A DNA stretch of 64,000 nucleotides from Vibrio sp. S17_S38 (GTDB lineage: Bacteria > Pseudomonadota > Gammaproteobacteria > Enterobacterales > Vibrionaceae), in contig NZ_JAAUWW010000018.1 in assembly GCF_014694375.1 (NCBI RefSeq), positions 22,352 to 86,351 on the forward strand. Direction: 5' to 3'. Positions 27,846 through 36,306 of this stretch are shown piece by piece. Position numbers and translations under genes: made by a program. The notes under the pieces were generated by a model. It was not told the origin of the DNA. It made no database searches and was given only the letters and a program-made list of their open reading frames with translations. How positions within the stretch are numbered: position 1 is the stretch's first letter; every line of letters begins with the position of its first letter.

Positions 27846-28877
27846 CTACAACAGTAGTTGTAACTTGTGCTCTATCACTGGATCATCCGGTGCAATCTGT
27901 TGCGCGACTTCCAAAAGTTGTACGGCATCTTGAGGGTTTGCTTTTTGATGCTTAACGGCAATATTTACTAAAGTCTGAACATCAATTTTTGCCTGATGTT
28001 CTTGTACATGTTCCTTTTTTTCATCAATCAAAACATTGTGTGCCTTGCTCAGTAGTTGCAAACGATGAACAGAGTTAGCATTCGCCTTATTGAGTTTATG
28101 ATAATAGTCCTCTTTCAAGCGAAGTGTTTTGGTTTGATGACGAAACTGAGCAATATCTATTTGTTGATGGCGAATAAAATCCACAGCGACTTGCTTATAA
28201 AAACCAAATTTATTGAGATAGGTTGCATGAGTGCCATGCCCCATTCCAAAGACTCTTAAATGCGTCAATTCAGGGTAACGCTTTGCATGCAATCGATCGA
28301 TTTTATTGGTCGGATCATAAATAATATAACCTTTGGCATTCCCAAGATCCAAATCGTGATAATCACCTTCCCAATCAAACTGTTGAGCAATTTCAGTGCT
28401 GGTTCTGTTATCCCATGGGGCAAGATCTTTGTTCTTAGTACTGACAGGATGAAATAGCAGTACCTGATTTAATTTAAGTAATTTCGAAAAAGCACCAATA
28501 GCGAAACCACCTCGACTCAGTCCATAACCTAAACGAGACTCAAAGGGCGTAAGTAATGTTGATAATTGCTCGAGAAAGAAAATGACGTTGCGATTACGAA
28601 ACCAGTTACTTTTACCCAGATGCTGAAAGGCAATAATGTTAACGTTTTGTTTCTGGGCAAGTGTATAGCCCCAAGGCGAAAAGTCCGAATGTAAGTCCTG
28701 TTCTTGTAGATTGGTGCCAGCAGGCGAGAAGGTGAACAGTAAGGGTTTGTTAAGATCAACAAATTGATATTTCACAAAAACACCGTCAAGTATATCCTCT
28801 CCAGACATTGGTAGCCTGGCTTGCTGCTCTTGTCGAGCAAGCGCTGACCATTCATCCAACCAATACAGTAACTTCAT
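27846..28877 (-). CDS. Alpha/beta-hydrolase-like protein, long paralogue
   Basis: 343 aa with no signal peptide, so it is probably cytoplasmic. A nucleophile-elbow-like GYGLSRGG (S about residue 121), an Asp in YIIYDPTN and a His in GMGHGTH are spaced as in alpha/beta hydrolases. A C-terminal extension of about 90 residues is helical and Lys/Gln-rich, ending with a TPR-like stretch (DAVQLLEVAQQIAPDDP). Residues 1-250 are about two-thirds identical by eye to the gene at 28958-29731, which marks a tandem duplication. Its place beside a siderophore importer suggests, but does not prove, action on an imported ferric-siderophore. I do not recognise a named gene. Confidence 0.75.
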   Translation of the reverse strand: MKLLYWLDEWSALARQEQQARLPMSGEDILDGVFVKYQFVDLNKPLLFTFSPAGTNLQEQDLHSDFSPWGYTLAQKQNVNIIAFQHLGKSNWFRNRNVIFFLEQLSTLLTPFESRLGYGLSRGGFAIGAFSKLLKLNQVLLFHPVSTKNKDLAPWDNRTSTEIAQQFDWEGDYHDLDLGNAKGYIIYDPTNKIDRLHAKRYPELTHLRVFGMGHGTHATYLNKFGFYKQVAVDFIRHQQIDIAQFRHQTKTLRLKEDYYHKLNKANANSVHRLQLLSKAHNVLIDEKKEHVQEHQAKIDVQTLVNIAVKHQKANPQDAVQLLEVAQQIAPDDPVIEHKLQLLL

Positions 28878-28957
28878 TTATCCTCCATCTAAATTGCCCT
28901 TAAGCAATTGTCTTAAAATTTATTATTTATGTGTCATATTCATCATAAACGGTGTCA

Positions 28958-29731
28958 TCAGTGCTCTTTTAAAAACTGGGTTTTGGCTTGTTCACTAAAT
29001 TGAGAAATATCTATTTTCTGGTGCTGGATAAATTGCTCGACCATCTGGTTGTAAAAATCTTTCCTATCCAACTCATTAGGATGTACGCCATGGCCCATGC
29101 CGACGACTTTAAAGTGAGTCAATTCAGGGTAACGTTGTGCATGACGCCGATCTATATCGTTGGTGGGATCATAAATAATATAACCATCGGCTTTTCCCAG
29201 ATCTCGATCATGATAATGATCTTCCCAATTAAACTGCTGTGCTAATTCAGTGCTGGATCGGTCATCCCATGGCACTAGAGATTTATTTTTACTGCTCACA
29301 GGATAAAACAATAAAATATGGTCAAGCTTGAGCAGATTAGCGAACGCACCAATGGCAAACCCTCCTCGGCTTAAGCCATAACCTAAACGGCACGGAAAGG
29401 GCATCAACATCATGGATAATTGTTCAAGAAAATCGATTAAGTTAGAGCTGCGGAACCAATTGCTAACACCGAGGTGTTGGAAAGAAATAATATTCACTTG
29501 TTGCTGTTGAGCTAATTGATAACCCCAAGGAGAAAAGTGAGGGTGTAAATCCTGCTCTTTTATATCGGTGCCGGAAGGAGAAAAAGTAAACAGTAATGGT
29601 TTGTTTAAATCCACTAAATCATATTTAACAAACACGTTATCTAGTAGGCTGGATCCGGAGAATGGTAGTTTGGATTGCTGATCTTCTTGAGAAAGGGATA
29701 TCCATTCACTCAACCAGTACAATAACTTCAT
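28958..29731 (-). CDS. Alpha/beta-hydrolase-like protein, short paralogue
   Basis: 257 aa, without the C-terminal extension of its neighbour. The same motifs are present: VDLNKPLLFTFSPSGTD, FQHLGVSNWFR, GYGLSRGGFA (candidate nucleophile Ser), YIIYDPTNDID and GMGHGVHP (candidate His). It lies upstream of the long paralogue on the same strand with an 80-nt gap, so the two are probably co-transcribed. The function is unknown. Retention of all three candidate catalytic motifs in both copies argues that both are active. Confidence 0.75.
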   Translation of the reverse strand: MKLLYWLSEWISLSQEDQQSKLPFSGSSLLDNVFVKYDLVDLNKPLLFTFSPSGTDIKEQDLHPHFSPWGYQLAQQQQVNIISFQHLGVSNWFRSSNLIDFLEQLSMMLMPFPCRLGYGLSRGGFAIGAFANLLKLDHILLFYPVSSKNKSLVPWDDRSSTELAQQFNWEDHYHDRDLGKADGYIIYDPTNDIDRRHAQRYPELTHFKVVGMGHGVHPNELDRKDFYNQMVEQFIQHQKIDISQFSEQAKTQFLKEH

Positions 29732-29804
29732 TTATCCTCTCTGTTGAGCTGTATGGACGGCGCACTTTATCAAAAAAGTAAGAAAAATGATAGATGACAG
29801 ACTT

Positions 29805-30824
29805 CTACGCAATCGGCAGCCAATACTCCATATACGCTTGCGGGCTATCTGCTTGATAATCCGGGCTATACATTTCCAACTCAATTCCATCGATGCCACG
29901 GTAACCACTGTTTGGCAACCAATGTGAGATCAGCCATTCCAATCGGTGTTTTAATCCGCTAATTGGACCAACATGAGGTAGCACAACATATTCTTGTGTT
30001 GGAACCTCGAAATAATGAAGCGAGCGTTGGTCTACGTTGGTGTTGGTGTTGGTGTTGGTGCTAATAGATAGACTACCGGTAGGTAAGCTGTCAACAGGCA
30101 TGCCAGCCCAATAGTCTAGAGTTTGCGGTTCAAGGGACGGATATTCAATAACATCACGGGAGGCATCAACGACTCCAATAAAGGTTTGAGCTAATGGAGA
30201 TATAAAACATGATGAGTGTTGATGAAATCGCTGCCAAATTTTTGGCACTTCACTCTCAAAATTAGGGTTGAGAGAAAAGAGTCCTGTTATTGCGCCGCGG
30301 CAGCCTTCAATGAAAAATTGTGGTTTATGCTCGATGCGGATCTGAATAAATCTGGGATCGATTGGGCTATCAAACAATGTACATCCAACACTATGATTGG
30401 CTTTTGAGGCTAGCATTAAAGCGGTTATCGGTTGGCGTAATCCAGTGCGCAAACCTCTTTGTTTATACGCCCGAGGGGAACAAGAAAAGAACTGTTTAAA
30501 AGCACGACTAAAACTGATTTCCGAACTAAAACCAAATTGAAAAGCAATGTCTACAATTCGTTCTGAGCGTGAGTACAATAATAACTCTGCAGCCTTACTT
30601 AGTTTAATCTCACGAACATATTGCGCGACACTCAAGCCAGTTTTGGCACTAAATACACGCTGTAATTGCCAGCGAGACCAACAACTTTTTTGGGACAAAT
30701 CATCAAGTGTTAACGGTAAATCCAAATGATGGTGGATATAGTCCAACACCTTTTCAATACGATTAAAGTGCGCTCCAAAATTAGCGCTGACCTCATCATT
30801 CACTTTCACCTCAACAGCAATCAT
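29805..30824 (-). CDS. AraC-family regulator with GyrI-like ligand-binding domain
   Basis: 339 aa. An N-terminal AraC DNA-binding domain with two helix-turn-helix motifs (about residues 20-120: LTLDDLSQKSCWSRWQLQRV, IVDIAFQFGFSSEISFSRAF) is joined to a C-terminal GyrI-like domain, the Rob/MarA-type layout. The domain junction region holds an in-frame TNTNTNTN run made by four copies of a 6-bp repeat. The start shares one base with the stop of the TPR gene (TAATG), so it is the last gene of the TonB2 operon. This position suggests it senses an iron- or siderophore-related ligand, but targets are unknown. Confidence 0.85.
   Translation of the reverse strand: MIAVEVKVNDEVSANFGAHFNRIEKVLDYIHHHLDLPLTLDDLSQKSCWSRWQLQRVFSAKTGLSVAQYVREIKLSKAAELLLYSRSERIVDIAFQFGFSSEISFSRAFKQFFSCSPRAYKQRGLRTGLRQPITALMLASKANHSVGCTLFDSPIDPRFIQIRIEHKPQFFIEGCRGAITGLFSLNPNFESEVPKIWQRFHQHSSCFISPLAQTFIGVVDASRDVIEYPSLEPQTLDYWAGMPVDSLPTGSLSISTNTNTNTNVDQRSLHYFEVPTQEYVVLPHVGPISGLKHRLEWLISHWLPNSGYRGIDGIELEMYSPDYQADSPQAYMEYWLPIA
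30036..30059. repeat. Hexanucleotide repeat inside the araC-like gene
   Basis: Four tandem copies of GTTGGT, encoding alternating Thr-Asn on the minus strand. Gain or loss of units keeps the frame, so it can only change linker length. Confidence 0.85.
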
Positions 30825-32128
30825 TACGCGGCAAACGCCTCCGAATCGTGCTCTACTTTTGAGGATTCATCTTGTTGTTCTTTATTTTCTAAAAAGACAA
30901 TCCAAGTTTGCGCTGAAGCCGATGGTTGTTTTTCATTTAAACGTTTTGCTTCTGCTAATGCATCGTTGTATTTCTCTAACCGATACAGTAATTGAATTTT
31001 TGCCAATCCAAATTCCTTCACTTTCGCATAAGGTTTAGCTTTATCTATCACTTTATTGGCTTCTACATAATGCTTTTGCTGAATTAATAATTGCGATAAT
31101 GGCCAATAATATTGAGCATCACGATGCGCTAGAGATTGCCAAGTTTCAATCGCTTTCGGCCATTCACGCGCTACCTGCCAATATTGCGCTTGAAGTTTAT
31201 GATTCGCGATGGTTTTGGTCTCTGGAAATTGGTTAAACATCTCACCTAAAATACGTGCAGCACGTTCTGGTATTTTATTTTGTGCATACAATTGTGATAA
31301 GACTTTATAGTCATTCGCGGTAAAATCTAACGCTTGTTTTTTGGCTAAGGCATAAGTACTTAAAGCCGCCTCATTACGCCCTTGTTGTAATTGAGCAGAA
31401 ATCTGTTGTTGCCACCAGCTCTTATTATCCGGTTCAAGTCGGATCAAGTTACTCAATGTGCTTTCGGCATTTTTCCATTGTTTTAATCGTAACTCTGCCA
31501 CCACTTGGATCCGTAGCGCTTGAAGTTTGTGTTTAGGATCTTGCGTTCGGTACAAAATAATATAGCGCTTAACTTGTTGCCAATTCTGTTGCTGGTAATA
31601 ACTGGCTGCAATACGAAAATATAGTTGATTAACATCTTTGGCATGCGATAATTTTTCTTTGCCTGTCGCGTCATATTTCACCGCTAACGTTTTTTGATAG
31701 GCTGAAACCGCACCAGAAAAATCTTGCTGAGAATATAAAATATCGCCCAGCATTCTTTGTGTTTGCCACTGCGCTTTCGGCTCTAACGCCTTTAAGTTAA
31801 CCGACGTGGTTAAAGCTTTGATCGATTGTTTAGGCTGCTCAGCCTGCCAATAATAAATACCTAAAACTCGATTAACGAACGCAGTGTCATAATCATTTTT
31901 TGGCGTAAAACTGCTGAGTACTTCAATCGCTTTCGGCAAATGTCCTTCTTGTTCTAATTGGCTCGCTTGAACCAACTTCTTTCCTGTATATGGAGTGACA
32001 TTTTGACTAAATACTAAGCTAGAAAAACTAAGTAATAGGCACAGAGTCACAACCTGAAAGCAGCATTTAGCCACATGAGAAAATAGGCTATTGAGTTTGC
32101 ATATTATCGATTGAGTTGACGTCATCAT
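30824..32128 (-). CDS. TPR-repeat protein of the TonB2 operon
   Basis: 434 aa. A hydrophobic N-terminal signal or anchor (about residues 22-42) is followed by tandem TPR-like helices to about residue 415. A TPR gene in this position is a standard part of the Vibrio TonB2 cluster; its precise role there is not settled. It overlaps tonB2 at ATGATGA, and its stop overlaps the start of the araC-like gene. Confidence 0.85.
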   Translation of the reverse strand: MMTSTQSIICKLNSLFSHVAKCCFQVVTLCLLLSFSSLVFSQNVTPYTGKKLVQASQLEQEGHLPKAIEVLSSFTPKNDYDTAFVNRVLGIYYWQAEQPKQSIKALTTSVNLKALEPKAQWQTQRMLGDILYSQQDFSGAVSAYQKTLAVKYDATGKEKLSHAKDVNQLYFRIAASYYQQQNWQQVKRYIILYRTQDPKHKLQALRIQVVAELRLKQWKNAESTLSNLIRLEPDNKSWWQQQISAQLQQGRNEAALSTYALAKKQALDFTANDYKVLSQLYAQNKIPERAARILGEMFNQFPETKTIANHKLQAQYWQVAREWPKAIETWQSLAHRDAQYYWPLSQLLIQQKHYVEANKVIDKAKPYAKVKEFGLAKIQLLYRLEKYNDALAEAKRLNEKQPSASAQTWIVFLENKEQQDESSKVEHDSEAFAA

Positions 32129-32820
32129 TGGCTGATCTTAAATTCAATTTTCACTTGTTGATTAGGCTGCTTCACGGCTTTACCACCTTCGATCTGTGGT
32201 TGGTATTTCCAATTTCTTAATGCTTGCACCGCAGAACGAACGAAAGCTTTACTTGGCTGCGCTTGAACCACTTGAATATCTTCCGGTCTACCCGATTCAT
32301 TAATGGTAAAAGACATCACGACAAACCCTTCCACTCGACGTTGTAACATACGCGATGGATAATTGGGTTCAGCTCGATACAAAGGCATCGCTTGTTGCTG
32401 CTGACCGATATCACCCATTGAAGGCCCATTTGCCATCGAGGTATCAATGGTTGGCATATTAACGGCAACACCAAAATCGGATAACGCCAAGCTAGTATCG
32501 AGTGTCGCTTGTGGTGCATCCAGCTGAGGACTTGCCATTGCAGGACTTGATGGCGAAGATAATTCCTGTGGTTGCTCGGGCACTTTTGGCGGCTCTGGCA
32601 ATTGGCGCTGCCGGCGTTGCGATTGAGAATCTTGCTCTTGCATCACCATATCAAACATCAAAGCTGGCCCATTATCAGTGGCGCCTTTTTTCACGCTACC
32701 CACCATCCACGACATAAAACAAAACAATGCTATCGCCGTGACTAAAGCTAAAGGGATCGCTATCAACATCCGCTTGAGAGAATGATGTGCATCCAACTGA
32801 GGATTAAATATCTCACTCAT
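32125..32820 (-). CDS. tonB2: TonB2 energy transducer
   Basis: 231 aa. One N-terminal membrane segment (about residues 15-40) precedes a Pro/Gln/Ser-rich periplasmic spacer (about 60-130). The C-terminal TonB domain (about 145-230) has YPSRMLQRRVEGFVVMSF and VQALRNWKYQP. The spacer is shorter than that of E. coli TonB, as is usual for TonB2. It links the proton-driven ExbB2-ExbD2 motor to outer-membrane receptors such as those at 11709 and 21078. Confidence 0.92.
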   Translation of the reverse strand: MSEIFNPQLDAHHSLKRMLIAIPLALVTAIALFCFMSWMVGSVKKGATDNGPALMFDMVMQEQDSQSQRRQRQLPEPPKVPEQPQELSSPSSPAMASPQLDAPQATLDTSLALSDFGVAVNMPTIDTSMANGPSMGDIGQQQQAMPLYRAEPNYPSRMLQRRVEGFVVMSFTINESGRPEDIQVVQAQPSKAFVRSAVQALRNWKYQPQIEGGKAVKQPNQQVKIEFKISQ

Positions 32821-32833
32821 CGGTTAATCACCC

Positions 32834-33241
32834 TTACTGCTTCGCTTGAGTGGCAATAGCAATTTTATTGATACCAGCACCTTTCGCTGCGTCCATCACT
32901 TCAACCACAGTGCCGTTATAAGCATGTTTATCCGCTTGAATCACTAAACTGGCATCAGGATCATCCAGCGCCAATTTTTCGAGTGTGGCTTGAACGCGTT
33001 CCACATCCACACGGCGCTTATCAATATACACATCATTGCCTGCCGTGATGGCGACAAAAATGCCGCTATTCTTTTGACTGGTTGAATGTGACGCTGCCGG
33101 GCGGTTAACTTCCACACCCGACTCATGTACAAACGAGCTGGTCACGATGAAGAAAATCAACATGATGAATACGATATCAAGCATCGAGGTTAAATCGACT
33201 TGTGCTTCTTCTTTTGCTTTTGTGGGACGAACTAATCTCAT
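32834..33241 (-). CDS. exbD2: ExbD2, biopolymer transport motor subunit
   Basis: 135 aa. A cytoplasmic N-terminus is followed by a membrane helix containing the proton-path aspartate (VDLTSMLDIVFIMLIFFIVT, Asp about residue 22) and a periplasmic domain ending VMDAAKGAGINKIAIAT. It overlaps exbB2 by 4 nt (ATGA) and is followed by tonB2 after 13 nt. Confidence 0.94.
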   Translation of the reverse strand: MRLVRPTKAKEEAQVDLTSMLDIVFIMLIFFIVTSSFVHESGVEVNRPAASHSTSQKNSGIFVAITAGNDVYIDKRRVDVERVQATLEKLALDDPDASLVIQADKHAYNGTVVEVMDAAKGAGINKIAIATQAKQ

Positions 33242-33780
33242 TCGCCGCTCCTTAATTGTTGTTCTAAGTGCAAGGCTTTACGCGTTGTCACTTTAACTAA
33301 TCGAGAATGTGCAAACATGCCAGCCAATGCTGCGACCATGCCTGCCATTGTAGGAAGGGTTGCCATTGAAATACCAGATGCCATCAGTTTTGGATCGCTG
33401 CTGCCAGAAACAGACATTAAATCAAATACCGCGATCATGCCTGTTACGGTGCCTAGCAAACCCAACATAGGGCACAAGCTCACGAGAACTTTTATCAAAT
33501 CTAGATGTTGATTTAGCATCAAATTCGCTTGCTGTAACATGCCCTCTTTTTGGGCTAACGCGAACCATGAATCATGCTCATTGCGCAGCTTCCAACGCTC
33601 TACCCAACCTGCTTTAACATGCTGATAAGAGAAACTCAAAAATAGGATTCTCTCAATGATCAATAACCAACAAATAAAGACGACAGCAGCCAACCACCAT
33701 AAAACTTGCCCACCACGGGACATAAATTCCCATAGTGTTGATGATAAAAGGTCAGGGAAATAACTTGCTAGCCAGGCCAT
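33238..33780 (-). CDS. exbB2: ExbB2, MotA/TolQ/ExbB-type proton channel subunit
   Basis: 180 aa with three membrane segments. The conserved C-terminal pair of helices carries VLVSLCPMLGLLGTVTGMI and ISMATLPTMAGMVAALAGM. It forms the inner-membrane stator ring around ExbD2. The start shares one base with the ttpC stop (TAATG). Confidence 0.93.
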   Translation of the reverse strand: MAWLASYFPDLLSSTLWEFMSRGGQVLWWLAAVVFICWLLIIERILFLSFSYQHVKAGWVERWKLRNEHDSWFALAQKEGMLQQANLMLNQHLDLIKVLVSLCPMLGLLGTVTGMIAVFDLMSVSGSSDPKLMASGISMATLPTMAGMVAALAGMFAHSRLVKVTTRKALHLEQQLRSGE

Positions 33781-35201
33781 TACGCACGAACCTGATCTGA
33801 GCTGTTATTGTCACGATTATGGTTATTAAGATTACATGAATCGGACTCTTTTTCTGCACGCTGAGCGACCAAGCTTACGCCTTGTTTTTCTAACGTATTA
33901 CGAATGCTTTCCGCGCGGTTAGACAAAATATTGTGAGCAAGTAATAGAGGCATCGCGGCAACTAAGCCTAAAACCGTGGTGATCAATGCCATTGAAATCC
34001 CACCCGCCATTACTTTCGGATCACTATTGCCAAATTCAGTGATCACTTGGAAGGTTTCAATCATGCCCGTCACGGTACCCAATAAACCGAGCATTGGCGC
34101 TAATGCCGCAAACAATTTCAGCATCGATAAACCACGCTCAAGCCCTTGTTGTTCATCCAGAACACTTTCAAGTAAGCGTAGCTCTAATGATTCAACCGAT
34201 TGTTTTTTCTCTTTTTGGTACACATTTAAAATGCGGCCTAATGGGTTATCCGTTGGACTCTCAGGCTGTTTAAGCTGCGCTGAAATTTGTTGTTGAGTTT
34301 GCATCAACTTCACGCCACGGATCACGGCAATAACCAATCCGATAATAAGCAATGCCAAGATAATCTTTCCAACAATACCTGCTTGATCAATACGTTGCAT
34401 CAAGGTTGGTTGGTTGGCAAATTGTGCTAATAGAACGCCACGAGTCGGGTCGAGTAATACCGATTCAGCACCCTCTTTTAAACTTTCAGTTAAGCTTTCT
34501 AAGCTAGGTGCATCAGAAGGCAGAGCTAGATAATTAGAAGCTTGCTGACGAGTGAAATCCCAATGTAAATACCCCTGCGGCGAAACTAAACCGATGTCAC
34601 CAAGGCGAAGCGCTGGCATTGTCGCCGTTTTACCATCGCCTTGTACGTAATCAATTGAAACTGATTGTAATTGGCTACTGGTGGTGATTTTGTAGGTCAT
34701 CGCTTGCCAAAGATCCGTTAGTAGCGGCAATGATGGTAATGCATCGGTACTGATCACTTTATTAAGCTGAGTATCAAACGCTTTGCCTTTCTCGCCTAAC
34801 AAAGAATCTTGATAGTTACTCTGAACTTCTTTTGCCGCCTGGCGCACTACACCAAACAATTCACCTAAGCTGCCCGTTGCAAGCTGTAGATCCTTACTTT
34901 TTTGCGCAAGTATTTCTTCATTAGCTGCAAAAGTTTTACTCAGTTTTGCATTTTCGGTTTCAATTTGAGCAAGCTGTTTGGCAAGTTGATTTCGCTTGGT
35001 TTGCAATGCCGCTCGTTGCTCTGCACTTAATGCGACACGCTGGCGATTATGCGCATTCTCGGTAGTTTGTTCCGTTTTGGCTTTTGAGCTTAATGCTGCT
35101 AAATCATCAGCATTTGCGCTAAAACTGATGCTCGATACCGTGATCAATAACGTCCCGATTAAGGCCGATTTTTTAATTATATTATTCATGAAAGCGATCA
35201 T
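33780..35201 (-). CDS. ttpC: TtpC, TonB2-associated ExbB-like protein
   Basis: 473 aa. A signal-like N-terminus (about residues 10-32) is followed by a long coiled-coil periplasmic region (about 45-130) and a beta-rich part. Three membrane helices follow, with a MotA/TolQ/ExbB domain at the C-terminus (LFAALAPMLGLLGTVTGMIE, about 365-385). This fusion layout and the position before exbB2 identify TtpC. In Vibrio it is required for TonB2-dependent, but not TonB1-dependent, siderophore uptake. The start shares one base with the stop of the DUF3450 gene. Confidence 0.92.
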   Translation of the reverse strand: MIAFMNNIIKKSALIGTLLITVSSISFSANADDLAALSSKAKTEQTTENAHNRQRVALSAEQRAALQTKRNQLAKQLAQIETENAKLSKTFAANEEILAQKSKDLQLATGSLGELFGVVRQAAKEVQSNYQDSLLGEKGKAFDTQLNKVISTDALPSLPLLTDLWQAMTYKITTSSQLQSVSIDYVQGDGKTATMPALRLGDIGLVSPQGYLHWDFTRQQASNYLALPSDAPSLESLTESLKEGAESVLLDPTRGVLLAQFANQPTLMQRIDQAGIVGKIILALLIIGLVIAVIRGVKLMQTQQQISAQLKQPESPTDNPLGRILNVYQKEKKQSVESLELRLLESVLDEQQGLERGLSMLKLFAALAPMLGLLGTVTGMIETFQVITEFGNSDPKVMAGGISMALITTVLGLVAAMPLLLAHNILSNRAESIRNTLEKQGVSLVAQRAEKESDSCNLNNHNRDNNSSDQVRA

Positions 35202-36064
35202 TATTTCGCCTCCTGTGTTTTATTTTCAGATACGGCTTTCACTTGGGTAATGGAAAGTGGCAAGTTTAATAACGTTGGCGCTTGTTGTTTATTGGCTAAC
35301 GCATAAGCTTTATTAATTTCAACTTGCTGACTACCATCAACAGCTTGCCACTGATTCGATGATTGCGACCAAACCCACGTGTGCTGGGCATCTTTACTGC
35401 GAGCCAATAAACTAACACGGCCTAAATACAGAAGATCAACTTGGCGATTATCGTTATCTGCTAACGTAATTTCGCCTGCATACGAACCCAGCTTGGTTCC
35501 ATAATCAATCTCGACTTGATATGCCTCTAAAATTCGACGATATTTTTCTGCTTCTGAAATATCAGCACGCCCCATCAGTTGCTGCAAATCATCCAAGCGT
35601 TTTTCTCGGCTTGCCATGCGCACAGGCGTACCTTCATGGATGAGTTTTTTATAACCATCTAACATGTAGTACATCAAAGGCACCACACCTTGGCGGGTTT
35701 GAGCTATTTCTTCGATTTGAGATTGGGTAGCAACTTTCTCTTGTTCTTGTGAATCCACTAATTTTTTCAAATGCCTTTGATAGATGGATAGATTATCAAT
35801 CTGAGCTTCCAGCTGTTCCACTTCTGCTTGAAGTTCAAAACTCTCATCTGAATTTTTATTGATACTCACTTGAGATGACTTAGCCACTTTATTGGTTTGA
35901 ACTTCCGTGCTACGCGCGTTATCCAAACTATCTGCTTGAGCAGAAAATGCAGTCGTTAACCCCAAAAGAATAAGTGACGCTGTGGCGTATAGAGGAAGAC
36001 GCGATTGTCTAACTGCCGATGATAAAGAAGAGTGTGAAGAACAAAAACAACGAGAAAACCGCAT
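35201..36064 (-). CDS. DUF3450 periplasmic coiled-coil protein, first gene of the TonB2 operon
   Basis: 287 aa. A signal peptide (about residues 21-45, ending in FSAQA) precedes a long coiled coil (about 70-120) and a globular C-terminal part. DUF3450 proteins regularly precede ttpC in Vibrio and related bacteria, but their biochemical role is unknown. A strong Fur box lies 90-110 nt upstream. The frame runs through seven genes with overlaps or gaps of at most 13 nt, down to the araC-like gene. Confidence 0.88.
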   Translation of the reverse strand: MRFSRCFCSSHSSLSSAVRQSRLPLYATASLILLGLTTAFSAQADSLDNARSTEVQTNKVAKSSQVSINKNSDESFELQAEVEQLEAQIDNLSIYQRHLKKLVDSQEQEKVATQSQIEEIAQTRQGVVPLMYYMLDGYKKLIHEGTPVRMASREKRLDDLQQLMGRADISEAEKYRRILEAYQVEIDYGTKLGSYAGEITLADNDNRQVDLLYLGRVSLLARSKDAQHTWVWSQSSNQWQAVDGSQQVEINKAYALANKQQAPTLLNLPLSITQVKAVSENKTQEAK

Positions 36065-36152
36065 GATAAGATCCGTATAAGTAAAAATTCAACCAATCAA
36101 AATTGGCCTTTCTTAGCGAATCTTCATTCTACCTGACCAGAACATGAAAGTT

Positions 36153-36171
36153 AATGATAATAATTACCATT
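36153..36171. promoter_or_regulatory. Fur box upstream of the TonB2 operon
   Basis: AATGATAATAATTACCATT contains the core TGATAATAATTACCA (36155-36169), matching 13 of 14 informative positions of the Fur consensus. It lies before the DUF3450 gene and should make the whole TonB2 operon iron-repressed. Confidence 0.85.
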
Positions 36172-36248
36172 AAGAAATAAATTTACATTCTCTTGATATA
36201 AATCATTTTTATTTTCGAGTGTTCTACCTCATTCTAAAAACCAGATGT

Positions 36249-36279
36249 AAAAAAACCGCTAAACAAGTGTCAGCGGTTT
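36249..36279 (-). terminator. Terminator after gltX
   Basis: Stem AAACCGCT (36253-36260) with AGCGGTTT (36272-36279), followed on the minus strand by seven T residues. It lies 28 nt downstream of the gltX stop. Confidence 0.88.
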
Positions 36280-36306
36280 CATCAATCAATAATACAAATG
36301 AGATTA

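Noticed and set aside
30036..30059. Hexanucleotide repeat as a phase-variation switch
   Set aside because: The unit is a multiple of three, so changes in copy number would not alter the frame.
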